The notes under the pieces are model-generated. The model had not been told where the DNA came from. It did no database searches and worked only from the letters and a program-made list of their open reading frames with translations. From Arthrobacter_N sp051262515 (GTDB lineage: Bacteria; Actinomycetota; Actinomycetes; Actinomycetales; Micrococcaceae): a stretch of 64,000 nucleotides of DNA. Every line of letters begins with the position of its first letter. Positions within the stretch are counted from its first letter, which is position 1. A program made the translations under genes and the position numbers. Of this stretch, positions 42,433 through 51,740 are shown piece by piece. The stretch spans positions 1-64,000 of the forward strand of contig NZ_JBIMER010000003.1 in the NCBI RefSeq assembly GCF_051262515.1, read 5' to 3'.

Positions 42433-44499
42433 CTAGACCACGACGAGTGTGATCGTCGAACCCTCTTCCACCCGCCCGGATTCCGGATCCTGCGAGCGGA
42501 CGGTCCCGAAGAAGTTGCCCAGCGGCGTCTCCACGACGACCTCGAAGCCGAGCCGCTCGAGCTCTGCCTGGGCCTGGTCGAGCTGGTTGCCGACGAAGTT
42601 CGGGACCTCGACCATGCGGGGACCCTTGGAAACCGTCAGCGAGACCGCGGATCCCCGGTCGAGCTTGCCGTTCCCCGGGCTCTGTGAGACGACGGCCCCC
42701 GCGGGGACGGCGCGGTTGAACTTCTCTTCGGTCTTCTCCACCTTCAGCCCGGCTGATTCCAGGATCTCCGTGGCCTCCCCGGCCGGTTTTCCGACCACGT
42801 CGGGCACGGCGACGGGGGCTGGGCCTAGCGAGACCACGTAGGAGACCTTCGTGGTGCCGCGCACCTGCTTGTCGGGCTGCGGTTCCTGGGAAACCACGCG
42901 TCCGGCCGGCACGGACTCGTTGTGGGTCACCGTGGCCTTGCCCGCGGACAGTGCGGCCTCCTCGATCACGGATTGCGCATCGGCGGCGCCCCGGCCCACG
43001 ATGTTGGGCACGTTGAACAACTCCGGCCCGCGGGAAACTAGAAGTTCCACATCCTGGAACTTTCTGATTTCGGTCCCCGCGGCCGGTTCGGAGGCGACGA
43101 CCGCTCCCCGTTCCCGTTTCTCGTCGAACACTTCGCGTTGGGTGGCGCCCACGCCGAGCACGGCCAGTTCCTGGACGGCGCTCTGGACGGGCTTTCCCTG
43201 TAGCGACGGCACGTTGACGGCTGCCCCGGGTCCCATCCCAAAGAACCACCCCGCCGTCGCCAGAAGGGCCGCCAGCACCATCACGGCGGCCGCGAGGAGC
43301 CATCCGCGGCGCCGTGCGCCCGGGGACTCGAGCGACTCCAGCGGGCGTTGGGCCGCACGGTTCCATTCCTTGCGTGCGGCCTTGGCGTCGCGTTTGTTCT
43401 GACGGGCCGACGGCGGCCGAGCGGGGCCGGCGTCACCGGGGACGGACGGGGCGGCCGCCGGCGGGGCGGGATCCCGGCGAGGCATCGCCCGCGTGGCGTT
43501 GCGCCCCGCCGGGATGACCGACGTCGCGCCCTCGATTCCGGAGATGACCTCGGTGGCCCCGTGCGGTTGCCCGGCGGTGTCGAGGGGGGTGCCTTGCGGG
43601 GTGTCGCGGCGCCCGGGCGCCGCGGTGGGCACCGGCGGGCCGAAATCGAGTTGTTCATCGGTGAGGGTGGCGCGGATGTGCCGCAGCTCCAGCAGGAGGG
43701 CCTCGGCGTCGTGCGGCCGTTCCTCCGGATCCTTGGCCGTGCACCACTGGACGATCTCGTCGATGTCCTCGGCGAGTCCCGGGAGGAGATTCGAGGGCGG
43801 GGGAACCACCTCGTTGACGTGGCGGAATGCCACGTTGATGGGGAGCGCCGCCTCGAACGGCTGCCGACCGGTCAACAGTTCGTAGAGCATGATCCCGACG
43901 GCGTAGATGTCGCTGCGGGCGTCGGACGGAGCTCCGGTGACCAATTCGGGGGAGATGTAGGCGACCGTGCCCACCAGGGTTCCGGTGGCCGTGTGGTTGC
44001 TTGTGGCGCGGGCGAGGCCGAAGTCGGCCACCTTGACGCGTCCGTCGTGGGACAGGAGGACGTTCTCGGGCTTCATGTCGCGGTGGACCAGGCCGGCCAC
44101 GTGGGCGGCGGACAGCCCCTCGAGGACATCTTCGAGCAGATCCAGCGCTCTGCGCGGCGACAGCCTGCCTCCGTCGCCTAGGAGGTCGCGCAGCGTTCGT
44201 CCCCGCACGTACTCCATGACGAGATAGGCGATGTTTCCGTCGACGCCCTGGTCCAGCACGCTCACCACGTGGGGGTGCGAGAGCCGGGCGGCGGTGATCG
44301 CCTCGGCCTCGAAGCGCTGGACGAACCTGGGATCCTCGGCGAGGTGGGGGTAAAGGACCTTGACCGCCACATCGCGCTGCAGGCGCAGGTCCGTCGCCAG
44401 GTATACGGTGGACATCCCGCCGCGGGCCAGTCGGTCGTTGACCCGGTAGCGGCCGTCGACCGTCCTCCCGATGAGGGGATCGCTCCCGTGTTCCGTCAT
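42433..44499 (-). CDS. pknL: PASTA-domain Ser/Thr protein kinase (PknL-like)
   Basis: This 688-residue transmembrane kinase has an N-terminal kinase domain (about 15 to 275) with glycine loop LARGGMSTVY, Lys in VAVKVL, HRDMKPENVLL (catalytic Asp near 138), DFGLA and SPEL. A Pro/Arg-rich linker leads to a membrane segment (about 398 to 421). Four extracellular PASTA repeats of about 65 residues follow, each with VPxxxGxxxxxA; these bind peptidoglycan fragments or muropeptides in related kinases. It probably couples wall status to phosphorylation of division and synthesis proteins. The neighbourhood with a class II aroG matches mycobacterial and corynebacterial pknL, though PknB and PknL names are easily confused. 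ATG 44499 is the first start before the kinase fold. Confidence 0.85.
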   Translation of the reverse strand: MTEHGSDPLIGRTVDGRYRVNDRLARGGMSTVYLATDLRLQRDVAVKVLYPHLAEDPRFVQRFEAEAITAARLSHPHVVSVLDQGVDGNIAYLVMEYVRGRTLRDLLGDGGRLSPRRALDLLEDVLEGLSAAHVAGLVHRDMKPENVLLSHDGRVKVADFGLARATSNHTATGTLVGTVAYISPELVTGAPSDARSDIYAVGIMLYELLTGRQPFEAALPINVAFRHVNEVVPPPSNLLPGLAEDIDEIVQWCTAKDPEERPHDAEALLLELRHIRATLTDEQLDFGPPVPTAAPGRRDTPQGTPLDTAGQPHGATEVISGIEGATSVIPAGRNATRAMPRRDPAPPAAAPSVPGDAGPARPPSARQNKRDAKAARKEWNRAAQRPLESLESPGARRRGWLLAAAVMVLAALLATAGWFFGMGPGAAVNVPSLQGKPVQSAVQELAVLGVGATQREVFDEKRERGAVVASEPAAGTEIRKFQDVELLVSRGPELFNVPNIVGRGAADAQSVIEEAALSAGKATVTHNESVPAGRVVSQEPQPDKQVRGTTKVSYVVSLGPAPVAVPDVVGKPAGEATEILESAGLKVEKTEEKFNRAVPAGAVVSQSPGNGKLDRGSAVSLTVSKGPRMVEVPNFVGNQLDQAQAELERLGFEVVVETPLGNFFGTVRSQDPESGRVEEGSTITLVVV

Positions 44500-44614
44500 C
44501 CTTCGATGGTAGCCAGTCGGCGTTGCGGTGGGCCGGACATACGCGGCGGTGCGCCAGTGCGGTTACCGGCCCGCGCTGGCCGCGGCCCCCGTGGGGGACG
44601 CACGCTTAAATGCG

Positions 44615-44646
44615 GCGGGGGCCGAATCCGTGGATTCGGCCCCCGC
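44615..44646 (-). terminator. Terminator after whiB1
   Basis: A perfect 15-base-pair inverted repeat (44615-44629 and 44632-44646) lies 20 bases beyond the stop of whiB1 at 44666. On the minus strand it is followed by CGCATTTAAG. It is the strongest hairpin of the core part. Confidence 0.7.
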
Positions 44647-44665
44647 CCGCAAATTCCGTTCGCCG

Positions 44666-44914
44666 CTAGCTCGCGCGGCGCGCCCGTGCGGCGCGGCGCT
44701 TGAGTGCGCGGCGCTCGTCTTCGCTCATGCCGCCCCAGACGCCGGCATCCTGGCCGGACTCGATGGCCCACTGCAGGCACGTATCGAGCACCGGGCAGCG
44801 ACGGCAGACGCTCTTGGCCTCTTCGATCTGGAGCAGGGCCGGGCCGGTGTTCCCCACGGGGAAGAACAATTCGGGGTCCTTGTCCAGGCAGGCTGCGCGA
44901 CTACGCCAATCCAT
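44666..44914 (-). CDS. whiB1: WhiB1-type iron-sulfur regulator
   Basis: This 82-residue protein has the four Cys of the WhiB family: AACLDKDPELFFPVG, then CRRCPVLDTC, which hold a [4Fe-4S] cluster sensitive to nitric oxide. GVWGGMSEDERRALKRR and a basic C-terminus bind DNA. The start DWRSRAACLDKDPELFFPVGN and the overall length match WhiB1, which is essential in mycobacteria and acts with the main sigma factor. ATG 44914 is chosen because AAGGAG lies upstream and the known proteins begin here; a longer reading upstream is unlikely. Upstream sequence 45030-45060 is A/T-rich and may hold the promoter. It is transcribed alone. Confidence 0.92.
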   Translation of the reverse strand: MDWRSRAACLDKDPELFFPVGNTGPALLQIEEAKSVCRRCPVLDTCLQWAIESGQDAGVWGGMSEDERRALKRRAARARRAS

Positions 44915-45174
44915 GCTCGTTGATGCTCCTTGAAGTAGGTGTCTGATGGTTGCCCGCATTCCAGGGAATCGAGGGCGTTGGCAGCGTGATGAACGCGTGT
45001 GGGCTTCCCGTTTCGCTGCCTAGTAAGGTTTTCATGTTACGTAAACGTAAACAAGGGCAATGAGTTATGAATTCACCTGTTGGCCCTGAGGTATTCGTCA
45101 CAAGTCCAGTTGTTGCGCATGGGCCCACCGTACTCGGGGAGGTTGGCCGGCCCGGGCTCGGGTAGATTTTCGGT

Positions 45175-45591
45175 GTGAAGGATAAGCCGAGGAATGCGTT
45201 GACCAGACCGCCGTCGATCGCGGTCGTCGCGGCCCTGCTGTCCATTGAGGCGTTGGCGGTGCTCGCGGCGGGGGTCGTCTTCGGCAGCGCGTTCGGCCAA
45301 TCGGGCCCCGTGCCGATGACAGGCCGCATCTTCATGTTGGTTCTGATTCTTGCGGCTGGCGCCGGACTCGTTTGGGTGGCCGTCAACGTCTTCCGTGGCC
45401 GCCCCTGGACGCGGGCGGCGGCGCTGGTCTGGCAGGTGTTTCAGGTGATCTTCGCGGTGCCGTTGACGGGCGGCTCCACGACCTGGCTGGGATGGGCGCT
45501 GTTGGTGCCGGCCGCGGCCATCATCATCCTGCTCTTCGACCCGCGCGCGACCGCTTTCTTCGGGGATCGGGCCGAACGCGGGACCCGTTAG
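45175..45591 (+). CDS. Four-helix membrane protein, 138 aa
   Basis: GTG 45175 starts a small integral membrane protein. Four hydrophobic segments are visible: about 14 to 36 (IAVVAALLSIEALAVLAAGVVF), 50 to 70 (FMLVLILAAGAGLVWVAVNV), 80 to 98 and 103 to 122 (LGWALLVPAAAIIILLF). The loops are Arg-rich, and a final FDPRATAFFGDRA motif is seen in related actinobacterial proteins of unknown role. No transport signature is present. It converges with the large ATPase gene and overlaps its end by four bases, so the two stop codons are interleaved. Confidence 0.75.
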   Translation: MKDKPRNALTRPPSIAVVAALLSIEALAVLAAGVVFGSAFGQSGPVPMTGRIFMLVLILAAGAGLVWVAVNVFRGRPWTRAAALVWQVFQVIFAVPLTGGSTTWLGWALLVPAAAIIILLFDPRATAFFGDRAERGTR

Positions 45592-48500
45592 CCACCGCCG
45601 TCGGTCGGAGGGAGGGCTTCGGTGGGCATTGCGCATTGCACCGCCCGCGGACTCCCGTCAATCATCACGAAGCCGCGGCCAGGGATGTCGCGTTCCAAGG
45701 GCCGTACGCGCCAGCCGAGGAAGTCCGCGTCGGCCGTCGAACGCGGGTTGAGCAACAGTGCCGAGCCGGCCTCGCGGGCCAACGCAGCCAGCGGCAACGC
45801 AGAGTAGAGCCGGGACGAGGGCCCCGCGGCCATGACGATCCGCGCCCCACGGGAGTGCCACTCCTCGACGCGGCGACGGTCCGTTTCACTTAGGTCGGTC
45901 GCGTCGTCGACCACCACGAGCTCCGGTGGGCCGGATCCGGACGATCCGTCGTCGACCCACGCCGATGCCCCTTCCGGGTTTCCTGCGTCTGCGAAACCGA
46001 GAAGTGCGACTTTGCAAGCCGCGCTGGACGCAATCTGGCGCAACGCCGTCGTTTTTCCGCTGCCGGGGCGGCCAAGGACGAGCCCTACCGAACCGGGTGC
46101 CCAAGCCCAGGGACGGTTGTCTGGACCCGTCAGACCGTGGAGGCCTTCGCGCGGTGTGCCGGCGAGACAACACCCGGCGGTTCCGGGATCGGCGGGGCAC
46201 GACACCCGGATCGGTAGCGGCATCGAGCGCGACATCGCCATCGCGGGAGAAGGGAGGTCGCCGTCGGGACTCGAGGGGTCCGGGTCGAGCAGTTGCAGCG
46301 CCATTCCAGGCGGTGGGATGTCGGGTCCCAAGAGCACCGCCCGTCCCGGCGTGGCTCGAACCCGCCGCAGCCGAGGCCAACCGAGTGTTGTCTCCTGTCC
46401 GAGCCCGAAGGGACAGTAGAGGCGGTACTCGGCGAGCGCGAAGAACCGCGACGAGGTCAGATCGCGATCACCCATCACCGCCAGGGACAGCCGTTTTGCG
46501 GCGGCGTCGCGTGCCAGAGCGGCCAGACGGTCGTCGAAGTGGCCGGAGACCGCCGCGCCCATCGCCGTCTGCCACGCGGCCAACCCCGTGACGACCAGTA
46601 TCCGATCGGCGATCCCCGCGGGGGGCGGTTCTTCCAGAATGCCCATCAGCTCCAGGGCGCGGTCCGGCTCGTCTGGACCCACATGTCCCGCCACACGGGG
46701 GACGTTGGTCGCCTCCGTGAGTGCAGAAGCACCATCCAGCAGGTAGATATGGCATTCCGGATGCCGCCGGGCGGCTCCGCGCACCAACGAGCGGAGCGCG
46801 GACACGGCGCCTCCGGCGGGGCCGGACACGATGGCGAGGCGCCGATGGATGGAGGGTTGCCATGCGAGGGGCACGTGTCGCTGCCGTCTGACGTCATCCA
46901 GGAGACCAAGCGGCACGGCCGCGTCCGGGCAACAGACCAGGACCCGTCGAGGAATGCGCGTTAGCTGTTCCGGAAGCGGATCGGAGAACAGGGGAGTGGG
47001 ACTCTCCGCGAAACCCGATCCCCGGGCGTCGACGATGCCGCGCATGGTTTCCAGTGGGGTTGCGGGGACTTGATCGGGCGCGTCGATGTGCAGTGCCGGC
47101 CCGTAGTCGCCGAGCGTCGCCCCGACCGGTGTGACCGTCCAACCGCGCTCCTTAGTACCGACGGAAACCGCATGAAAGACTACTGGATCTCCACCGCCGC
47201 ATCGCAGGTAGGCCCTGCCGGGCAGGTCGTTGGGGATGCCGGCGGCAGCGGAGGACCCCAGCAGGTCGTTCGAGTCGAACGAACTCATCAGCCGCAGGCA
47301 GACGACGGCGTTGATGTTGGCGCGCATCTCCGCCGAGACGACACCCTGTGGCCGCTGTGTGGCAAGCACGAGATGTATGCCCAATGAGCGTCCGACCGCT
47401 GCGATCCGCATGAGTTCACCCAGAGCGTCCGGCAGTTCGTCGGTGAGGACACGAAATTCGTCGACCACGACAACCAGACGCGGCATCGGTTCGGCGCTAC
47501 GGTCGTCCAAACCGCGGTATTGACGGTAATCGGGAGCGCCGACCGAGCCAAGGAGCCGCTCACGGCGCGCAATCTCTGTGCGCAGGCTCTCAAGTGTTCG
47601 CTCGGCCGTCTCGACGTGCAGGTCGCTGACAAAGGCGTGGCAGTGCGGGAGGTGCCGGAACGCCCCGAGGGTGGCCCCTCCCTTGAAATCGATCAGCATG
47701 AGTGCCAGGTCCTTGGGCGCGTACCTACAAGCCAGCCCGAAGGTGAGGGATTTGACGAGCTCCGACTTGCCGGATCCGGTGGTTCCGGCGATCAGCATAT
47801 GTGGGCCGTCCCGAACGAGATCGAAGTCCACCTCTCCTCGGCGCCCCACGCCCAGGACAGTGCACAGTTCCTCGGCCGAAGACTTTTCCCACGCGTGGTG
47901 GGGGAGCGCGAACGGAACGGAGCTCGGCAGCATCACGTCGCCCATGGAAGGTCCGGCGCTATCGGGTTCCCCGACGCTCGCGTCTGCTAACCGCGCTGCG
48001 AAAGCGGCCAGGGTCTCGATGCGCATCCGATCCGCGGCGACGTGTCGGTTGCCCGATGCCTCGGAGACGCGTTTTTCCGCCACGGATAAGCTCCAGTGCG
48101 CCACGGGGGCCGCGCTCCCGTCATCCATGCACACCATAGCCGGCGTACCTGCCCCGCCTAAGTCCGACGAGCATGCATCGAGCCAATCTGCGTCGGGCGA
48201 GGCTAGGATGACGACCGCAGGTGTCAGCCGCTCCCGTCGCAGGCGCGTGATCTGCGTGGGTGAGTGGAGCATGCGGACGCCGGGCACACGGCGGAGGTCG
48301 GAGGGTAGATCCGGTGCCGGACCCTGAATCCAGGTCCCCCAATCCTGATGCGCGGCATGGACCGCCAATTGGGCGACCACTGCCCGCAGCGCGCCGGCGC
48401 TCGCCGTCGACGGTCCCTCGATGACGCCGATGTCACCCGGACGGAGTTCGACGATGACGCTTCCATCGGGAACGGTTTCGACCTCGTCCGGGTCGCCCAC

Positions 48501-49442
48501 TACTCCGGGGACGATGTCGGGGCGCACGTCGCCGCGGCCCAACCTCACGGGCAGGGACGCCATAACGGCACCGTCTCCGGGGGACCCGTGGGAATGGGGT
48601 GGGGCTGCCAGTGCCAGGTCGCCGGGCGACGGCGCTGCGCGTTCGAGCTTGGACAGGTAGACGGTCGCGGCCGCGCGCAAGCGCCGGGCGTACAGGCGTC
48701 TGGACCGCAGCTCGGCGATTGCTGGAATACCGCCCGTCAAGAGTCCGAGCCCGCTGAACGCTAGAAAGTACCAAGAGCCCGTGGCCGCGACCAAGCCGAT
48801 TCCGACAACGAGCGGGAGGACAGCTCCAACCAGCATGAGCCATGGGCGGCCTCCCCGTGGCGGGCGTTCAACCGTGGGCTTCGATAGCGGCCAGGCCTCG
48901 GGCCTTAGCATGGCTTTGCGGCCGCCCGCTGTCAGCAGAAAAGTGGTTGACCCGAGCACAAAGCGATCTCCGTGCGACAATCGCAACTCGGGGACGATTC
49001 GGCCGTTGTCGACGGCAGAGTTCCCCTCCGTGCATCGAATCGTGATCGACGTGGCGTCCACGACGAGATCGGCATGGTGCCGTGACAGAGCGGGATCCAT
49101 AATGCGGATGGCGCACGCACCCCTCCCCACCGAGTAGGTTCCGCGCGGAATGGGGAAGGTTTGTCCGGCATCGGGTCCCTCTGCGGCCGCCAGGATCATC
49201 GGCGCCGGTCCGCCTAGAGCCGCCGGCGGGTGCGGGAAAGGCGTAAGCACCAGATGTCCCTCCGCCGGGAGTTCCTCGACGTCCGCTAGGGGAGTTCCCC
49301 TGGCGTACAAGTCGGCATGACCCGCCGCGCGGAGCGTCTCGGCCAAGGCGAACCCCCGCAGGCCCGCGGGCCCCTCGACGTCGTACTGGCGGGGCCCGCT
49401 ATCCGGTGCAGCCACACCCAGAATGCTCACATGCAGTTTCAC
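45588..49442 (-). CDS. FHA-FtsK/SpoIIIE ATPase (type VII secretion-like)
   Basis: This 1284-residue protein belongs to the EccC/EssC-like group. GTG 49442 is chosen because the family starts with a beta-grasp strand (KLHVSILG) and AGGCGG precedes it. An FHA domain (about 80 to 155: TYSVGRGA, DPALSRHHADL) binds phosphothreonine. Two hydrophobic segments follow near 215 to 260. Three FtsK-type ATPase modules come next: GTTGSGKSELVKSL near 553, RLVVVVDEFRVL, and a final GRPGSGKTTALRQ near 1122. Such ATPases drive protein export in ESX systems. No WXG100 substrate, EccB/D/E or mycosin gene is in view, and the gene is divergent from the Tad operon. The FHA domain could respond to the nearby kinase. 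That link is inference. Confidence 0.85.
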   Translation of the reverse strand: MKLHVSILGVAAPDSGPRQYDVEGPAGLRGFALAETLRAAGHADLYARGTPLADVEELPAEGHLVLTPFPHPPAALGGPAPMILAAAEGPDAGQTFPIPRGTYSVGRGACAIRIMDPALSRHHADLVVDATSITIRCTEGNSAVDNGRIVPELRLSHGDRFVLGSTTFLLTAGGRKAMLRPEAWPLSKPTVERPPRGGRPWLMLVGAVLPLVVGIGLVAATGSWYFLAFSGLGLLTGGIPAIAELRSRRLYARRLRAAATVYLSKLERAAPSPGDLALAAPPHSHGSPGDGAVMASLPVRLGRGDVRPDIVPGVVGDPDEVETVPDGSVIVELRPGDIGVIEGPSTASAGALRAVVAQLAVHAAHQDWGTWIQGPAPDLPSDLRRVPGVRMLHSPTQITRLRRERLTPAVVILASPDADWLDACSSDLGGAGTPAMVCMDDGSAAPVAHWSLSVAEKRVSEASGNRHVAADRMRIETLAAFAARLADASVGEPDSAGPSMGDVMLPSSVPFALPHHAWEKSSAEELCTVLGVGRRGEVDFDLVRDGPHMLIAGTTGSGKSELVKSLTFGLACRYAPKDLALMLIDFKGGATLGAFRHLPHCHAFVSDLHVETAERTLESLRTEIARRERLLGSVGAPDYRQYRGLDDRSAEPMPRLVVVVDEFRVLTDELPDALGELMRIAAVGRSLGIHLVLATQRPQGVVSAEMRANINAVVCLRLMSSFDSNDLLGSSAAAGIPNDLPGRAYLRCGGGDPVVFHAVSVGTKERGWTVTPVGATLGDYGPALHIDAPDQVPATPLETMRGIVDARGSGFAESPTPLFSDPLPEQLTRIPRRVLVCCPDAAVPLGLLDDVRRQRHVPLAWQPSIHRRLAIVSGPAGGAVSALRSLVRGAARRHPECHIYLLDGASALTEATNVPRVAGHVGPDEPDRALELMGILEEPPPAGIADRILVVTGLAAWQTAMGAAVSGHFDDRLAALARDAAAKRLSLAVMGDRDLTSSRFFALAEYRLYCPFGLGQETTLGWPRLRRVRATPGRAVLLGPDIPPPGMALQLLDPDPSSPDGDLPSPAMAMSRSMPLPIRVSCPADPGTAGCCLAGTPREGLHGLTGPDNRPWAWAPGSVGLVLGRPGSGKTTALRQIASSAACKVALLGFADAGNPEGASAWVDDGSSGSGPPELVVVDDATDLSETDRRRVEEWHSRGARIVMAAGPSSRLYSALPLAALAREAGSALLLNPRSTADADFLGWRVRPLERDIPGRGFVMIDGSPRAVQCAMPTEALPPTDGGG

Positions 49443-49659
49443 GTTCCGCCTTTCGCCCGGTCCTGCCCATGAAACTAGCCCGCTAAACGTGGGAGCCGGG
49501 CCGGACATGACAAGTTGTGGAAACTTTTCTGGTTATCCACACTTGAAGGGACTCCAGTTGTGAATGCGCGCCACCGATCGGTAACCTCGATCGAGGCAGA
49601 TACATCGGTTCTACGAACCGCAAACGCGTGGACCGCCAATATTCCGGGGAGGCGGACCA

Positions 49660-50886
49660 ATGGACGGGATAGCCATCATTGAGGAGCAGGTCAGGGAGAC
49701 CATTCGACGGCGGGGACTGGACCCTGCCCGGGCTGTGTCCGATGTGCGGCGGATCGTCGAGGAAGCGGTCCGGGACTACGACGAACGTTCGTCGCTGGGC
49801 GTACTTCCACGGCTCGGCCAATTGGAAGAGGCTTCGCGGGTCGTGTACGACGCGGTGGCCGGTTTCGGGCCGTTGCAGCCGCTCCTTGACGATCCCGCGG
49901 TCGAGGAGATTTGGATCAACTCACCGACTGAGGTCTATGCCGCCCGTGGCGGTAGTTCGGAACTGACGTCCGTACGGTTGGACGAGTCCCAGGTTCGGAT
50001 CCTTGTTGAGCGGATGTTGAAGACCTCCGGCCGGCGACTGGACCTTTCGTCGCCGTTTGTGGACGCCGCGCTGCCCGACGGTTCTCGGTTGCACGTGGTC
50101 ATCCCGGACATCACGCGGGTCCACTGGTCCGTGAATATCCGGAAATTCATTGCGCGGGCATCGAGGCTGGACCACCTCGTGGACCTCGGCTCCCTGACGC
50201 GCCATGCGGCGGACTATCTGGGTACTGCTGTTTACGCAGGCATGAACATCCTGGTGTCCGGGGCGACGCAGGCGGGCAAGACCACGCTGCTTAATTGCCT
50301 GACCTCGGGCATCGGAAGCAGGGAGCGCGTGATCACGGTGGAGGAGATCTTCGAACTCAAGATTTCCCTGCGCGACGTGGTGGCGCTACAGTGCCGCCAA
50401 CCGAACCTTGAGGGTGGCGGCGAAATTGACATGCGGCGCCTCGTGAAGGAAGCCCTGCGGATGCGACCAGACCGAATCGTCGTTGGCGAGGTGCGCGAGG
50501 CCGAGGCTCTGGACATGTTGATAGCCATGAATGCCGGCCTGCCCGCCATGGCAAGCGTCCACGCCAACAGCGCGCGGGACGCCGTCACCAAGATCTGCAC
50601 GCTTCCCCTATTGGCCGGCGAGAACATCTCGTCGCATTTCGTGTTGCCGACGGTCGCGTCCTGCATTGATCTTGTCGTGCACTGCGAACGGTCACCGTCG
50701 GGCAAACGGCAGGTGTCCGAAATCCTCAAGCTCGGTCGACGGGTGGAGAACGGCATCATTGAATCCACGGATCTCTTTGTGCGCAGCGGAGACGGCCTCG
50801 TCCTCGCCCCCTCGGCTGACTTATCCCACGAGAAGCTTGTGCGGGCCGGCGTGGACATTGCGCGACTAGCGGAGGTTGTGCCATGA
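49660..50886 (+). CDS. tadA: Tad pilus assembly ATPase
   Basis: This 408-residue type II/IV secretion ATPase (CpaF/TadA group) powers assembly of Flp pili. Walker A GATQAGKTTL is near residue 201, an Asp/Glu box EEIFEL near 229, and Walker B RPDRIVVGEVREAEALDM near 272. VHANSARDAVTKI carries the conserved His motif. The N-terminal part is the usual helical cap. Normal length. ATG 49660 lies 217 bases from the divergent FHA-FtsK gene. Its stop overlaps tadB by four bases (ATGA). Upstream 49510-49600 probably holds both promoters. Confidence 0.92.
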   Translation: MDGIAIIEEQVRETIRRRGLDPARAVSDVRRIVEEAVRDYDERSSLGVLPRLGQLEEASRVVYDAVAGFGPLQPLLDDPAVEEIWINSPTEVYAARGGSSELTSVRLDESQVRILVERMLKTSGRRLDLSSPFVDAALPDGSRLHVVIPDITRVHWSVNIRKFIARASRLDHLVDLGSLTRHAADYLGTAVYAGMNILVSGATQAGKTTLLNCLTSGIGSRERVITVEEIFELKISLRDVVALQCRQPNLEGGGEIDMRRLVKEALRMRPDRIVVGEVREAEALDMLIAMNAGLPAMASVHANSARDAVTKICTLPLLAGENISSHFVLPTVASCIDLVVHCERSPSGKRQVSEILKLGRRVENGIIESTDLFVRSGDGLVLAPSADLSHEKLVRAGVDIARLAEVVP

Positions 50887-51740
50887 GCCTAGTCTTGGGA
50901 TTGGGCCTGGGCCTGGGCATGTTCCTCGTCTGGTGGTCTTGCTGGACGGAGCCGAGGGCCGTGAAGCGGCGGACGCAGAGCATGGGGCGCCTCGAGGAAC
51001 TTCTGCTTCGTGCCGGGATGGACAAGGTGGGACCCGGCGGCTTCGTCTCCGCCAGCACCATTTGCGCTGTGACCGTTTTCGTGGTGGTCCTGGTGGCGAC
51101 CGGCGGGCCGGTGATCGCACTGGTGTTTGGTGCTTTTGGATGTGCCGTGCCCCTGTCGGTGGTGAAATGGAGGGCCGCCAAACGTTCCGCCCTCTTACGG
51201 GAACAGTGGCCGGACGTCGTCGACCACCTCCGTTCGGCCATCCGGGCGGGGCTCTCCCTGCCCGAGGCGCTCGCGCAGCTCGGCACGCAGGGGCCCGGGC
51301 AACTCAGGCCGGCGTTCCGGGACTTCGCTGCCGACTACCGGGCTACCGGACGGTTCGACGACTCAATCGACCGCCTGCGGAGTCGGTTGGCGGATCCGGT
51401 GGCAGATAAGATCATCGCCGCGCTGCGCATCACGCGCGAGGTTGGCGGGTCGGACCTGGGAGAAATGTTGTCCACCCTCGGAAGCTTCCTCCGGGAGAGC
51501 GCCAGAACACGCGGGGAGTTGGAAGCGCGGCAGTCGTGGACCGTGAACGCGGCGCGCCTGGCCGTTGCGGCACCATGGGTGATCCTGCTGCTGCTCTCCT
51601 CGCAGCCGGAAGCCGTGAGGGCCTACTCAACATTCTCCGGTGCCATGGTTCTTCTGATCGGGTTCGGCGTCTCGGTTGTCTGCTACAGGGTCATGTTGCG
51701 AATTGGAACCCTGCCGCAAGAGGAAAGGGTGATCGCGTGA
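50883..51740 (+). CDS. tadB: Tad pilus inner-membrane protein TadB
   Basis: This 285-residue protein has a hydrophobic N-terminal segment (LVLGLGLGLGMFLVWW), a second pair near 60 to 95, and a type II secretion F domain (about 110 to 230) with LREQWPDVVDHLRSAIRAGLSLPEAL and TREVGGSDLGEML, ending in two membrane segments. It forms part of the platform in the membrane on which the TadA ATPase acts. It is coupled to tadA and tadC by four-base overlaps at both ends. Confidence 0.88.
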   Translation: MSLVLGLGLGLGMFLVWWSCWTEPRAVKRRTQSMGRLEELLLRAGMDKVGPGGFVSASTICAVTVFVVVLVATGGPVIALVFGAFGCAVPLSVVKWRAAKRSALLREQWPDVVDHLRSAIRAGLSLPEALAQLGTQGPGQLRPAFRDFAADYRATGRFDDSIDRLRSRLADPVADKIIAALRITREVGGSDLGEMLSTLGSFLRESARTRGELEARQSWTVNAARLAVAAPWVILLLLSSQPEAVRAYSTFSGAMVLLIGFGVSVVCYRVMLRIGTLPQEERVIA

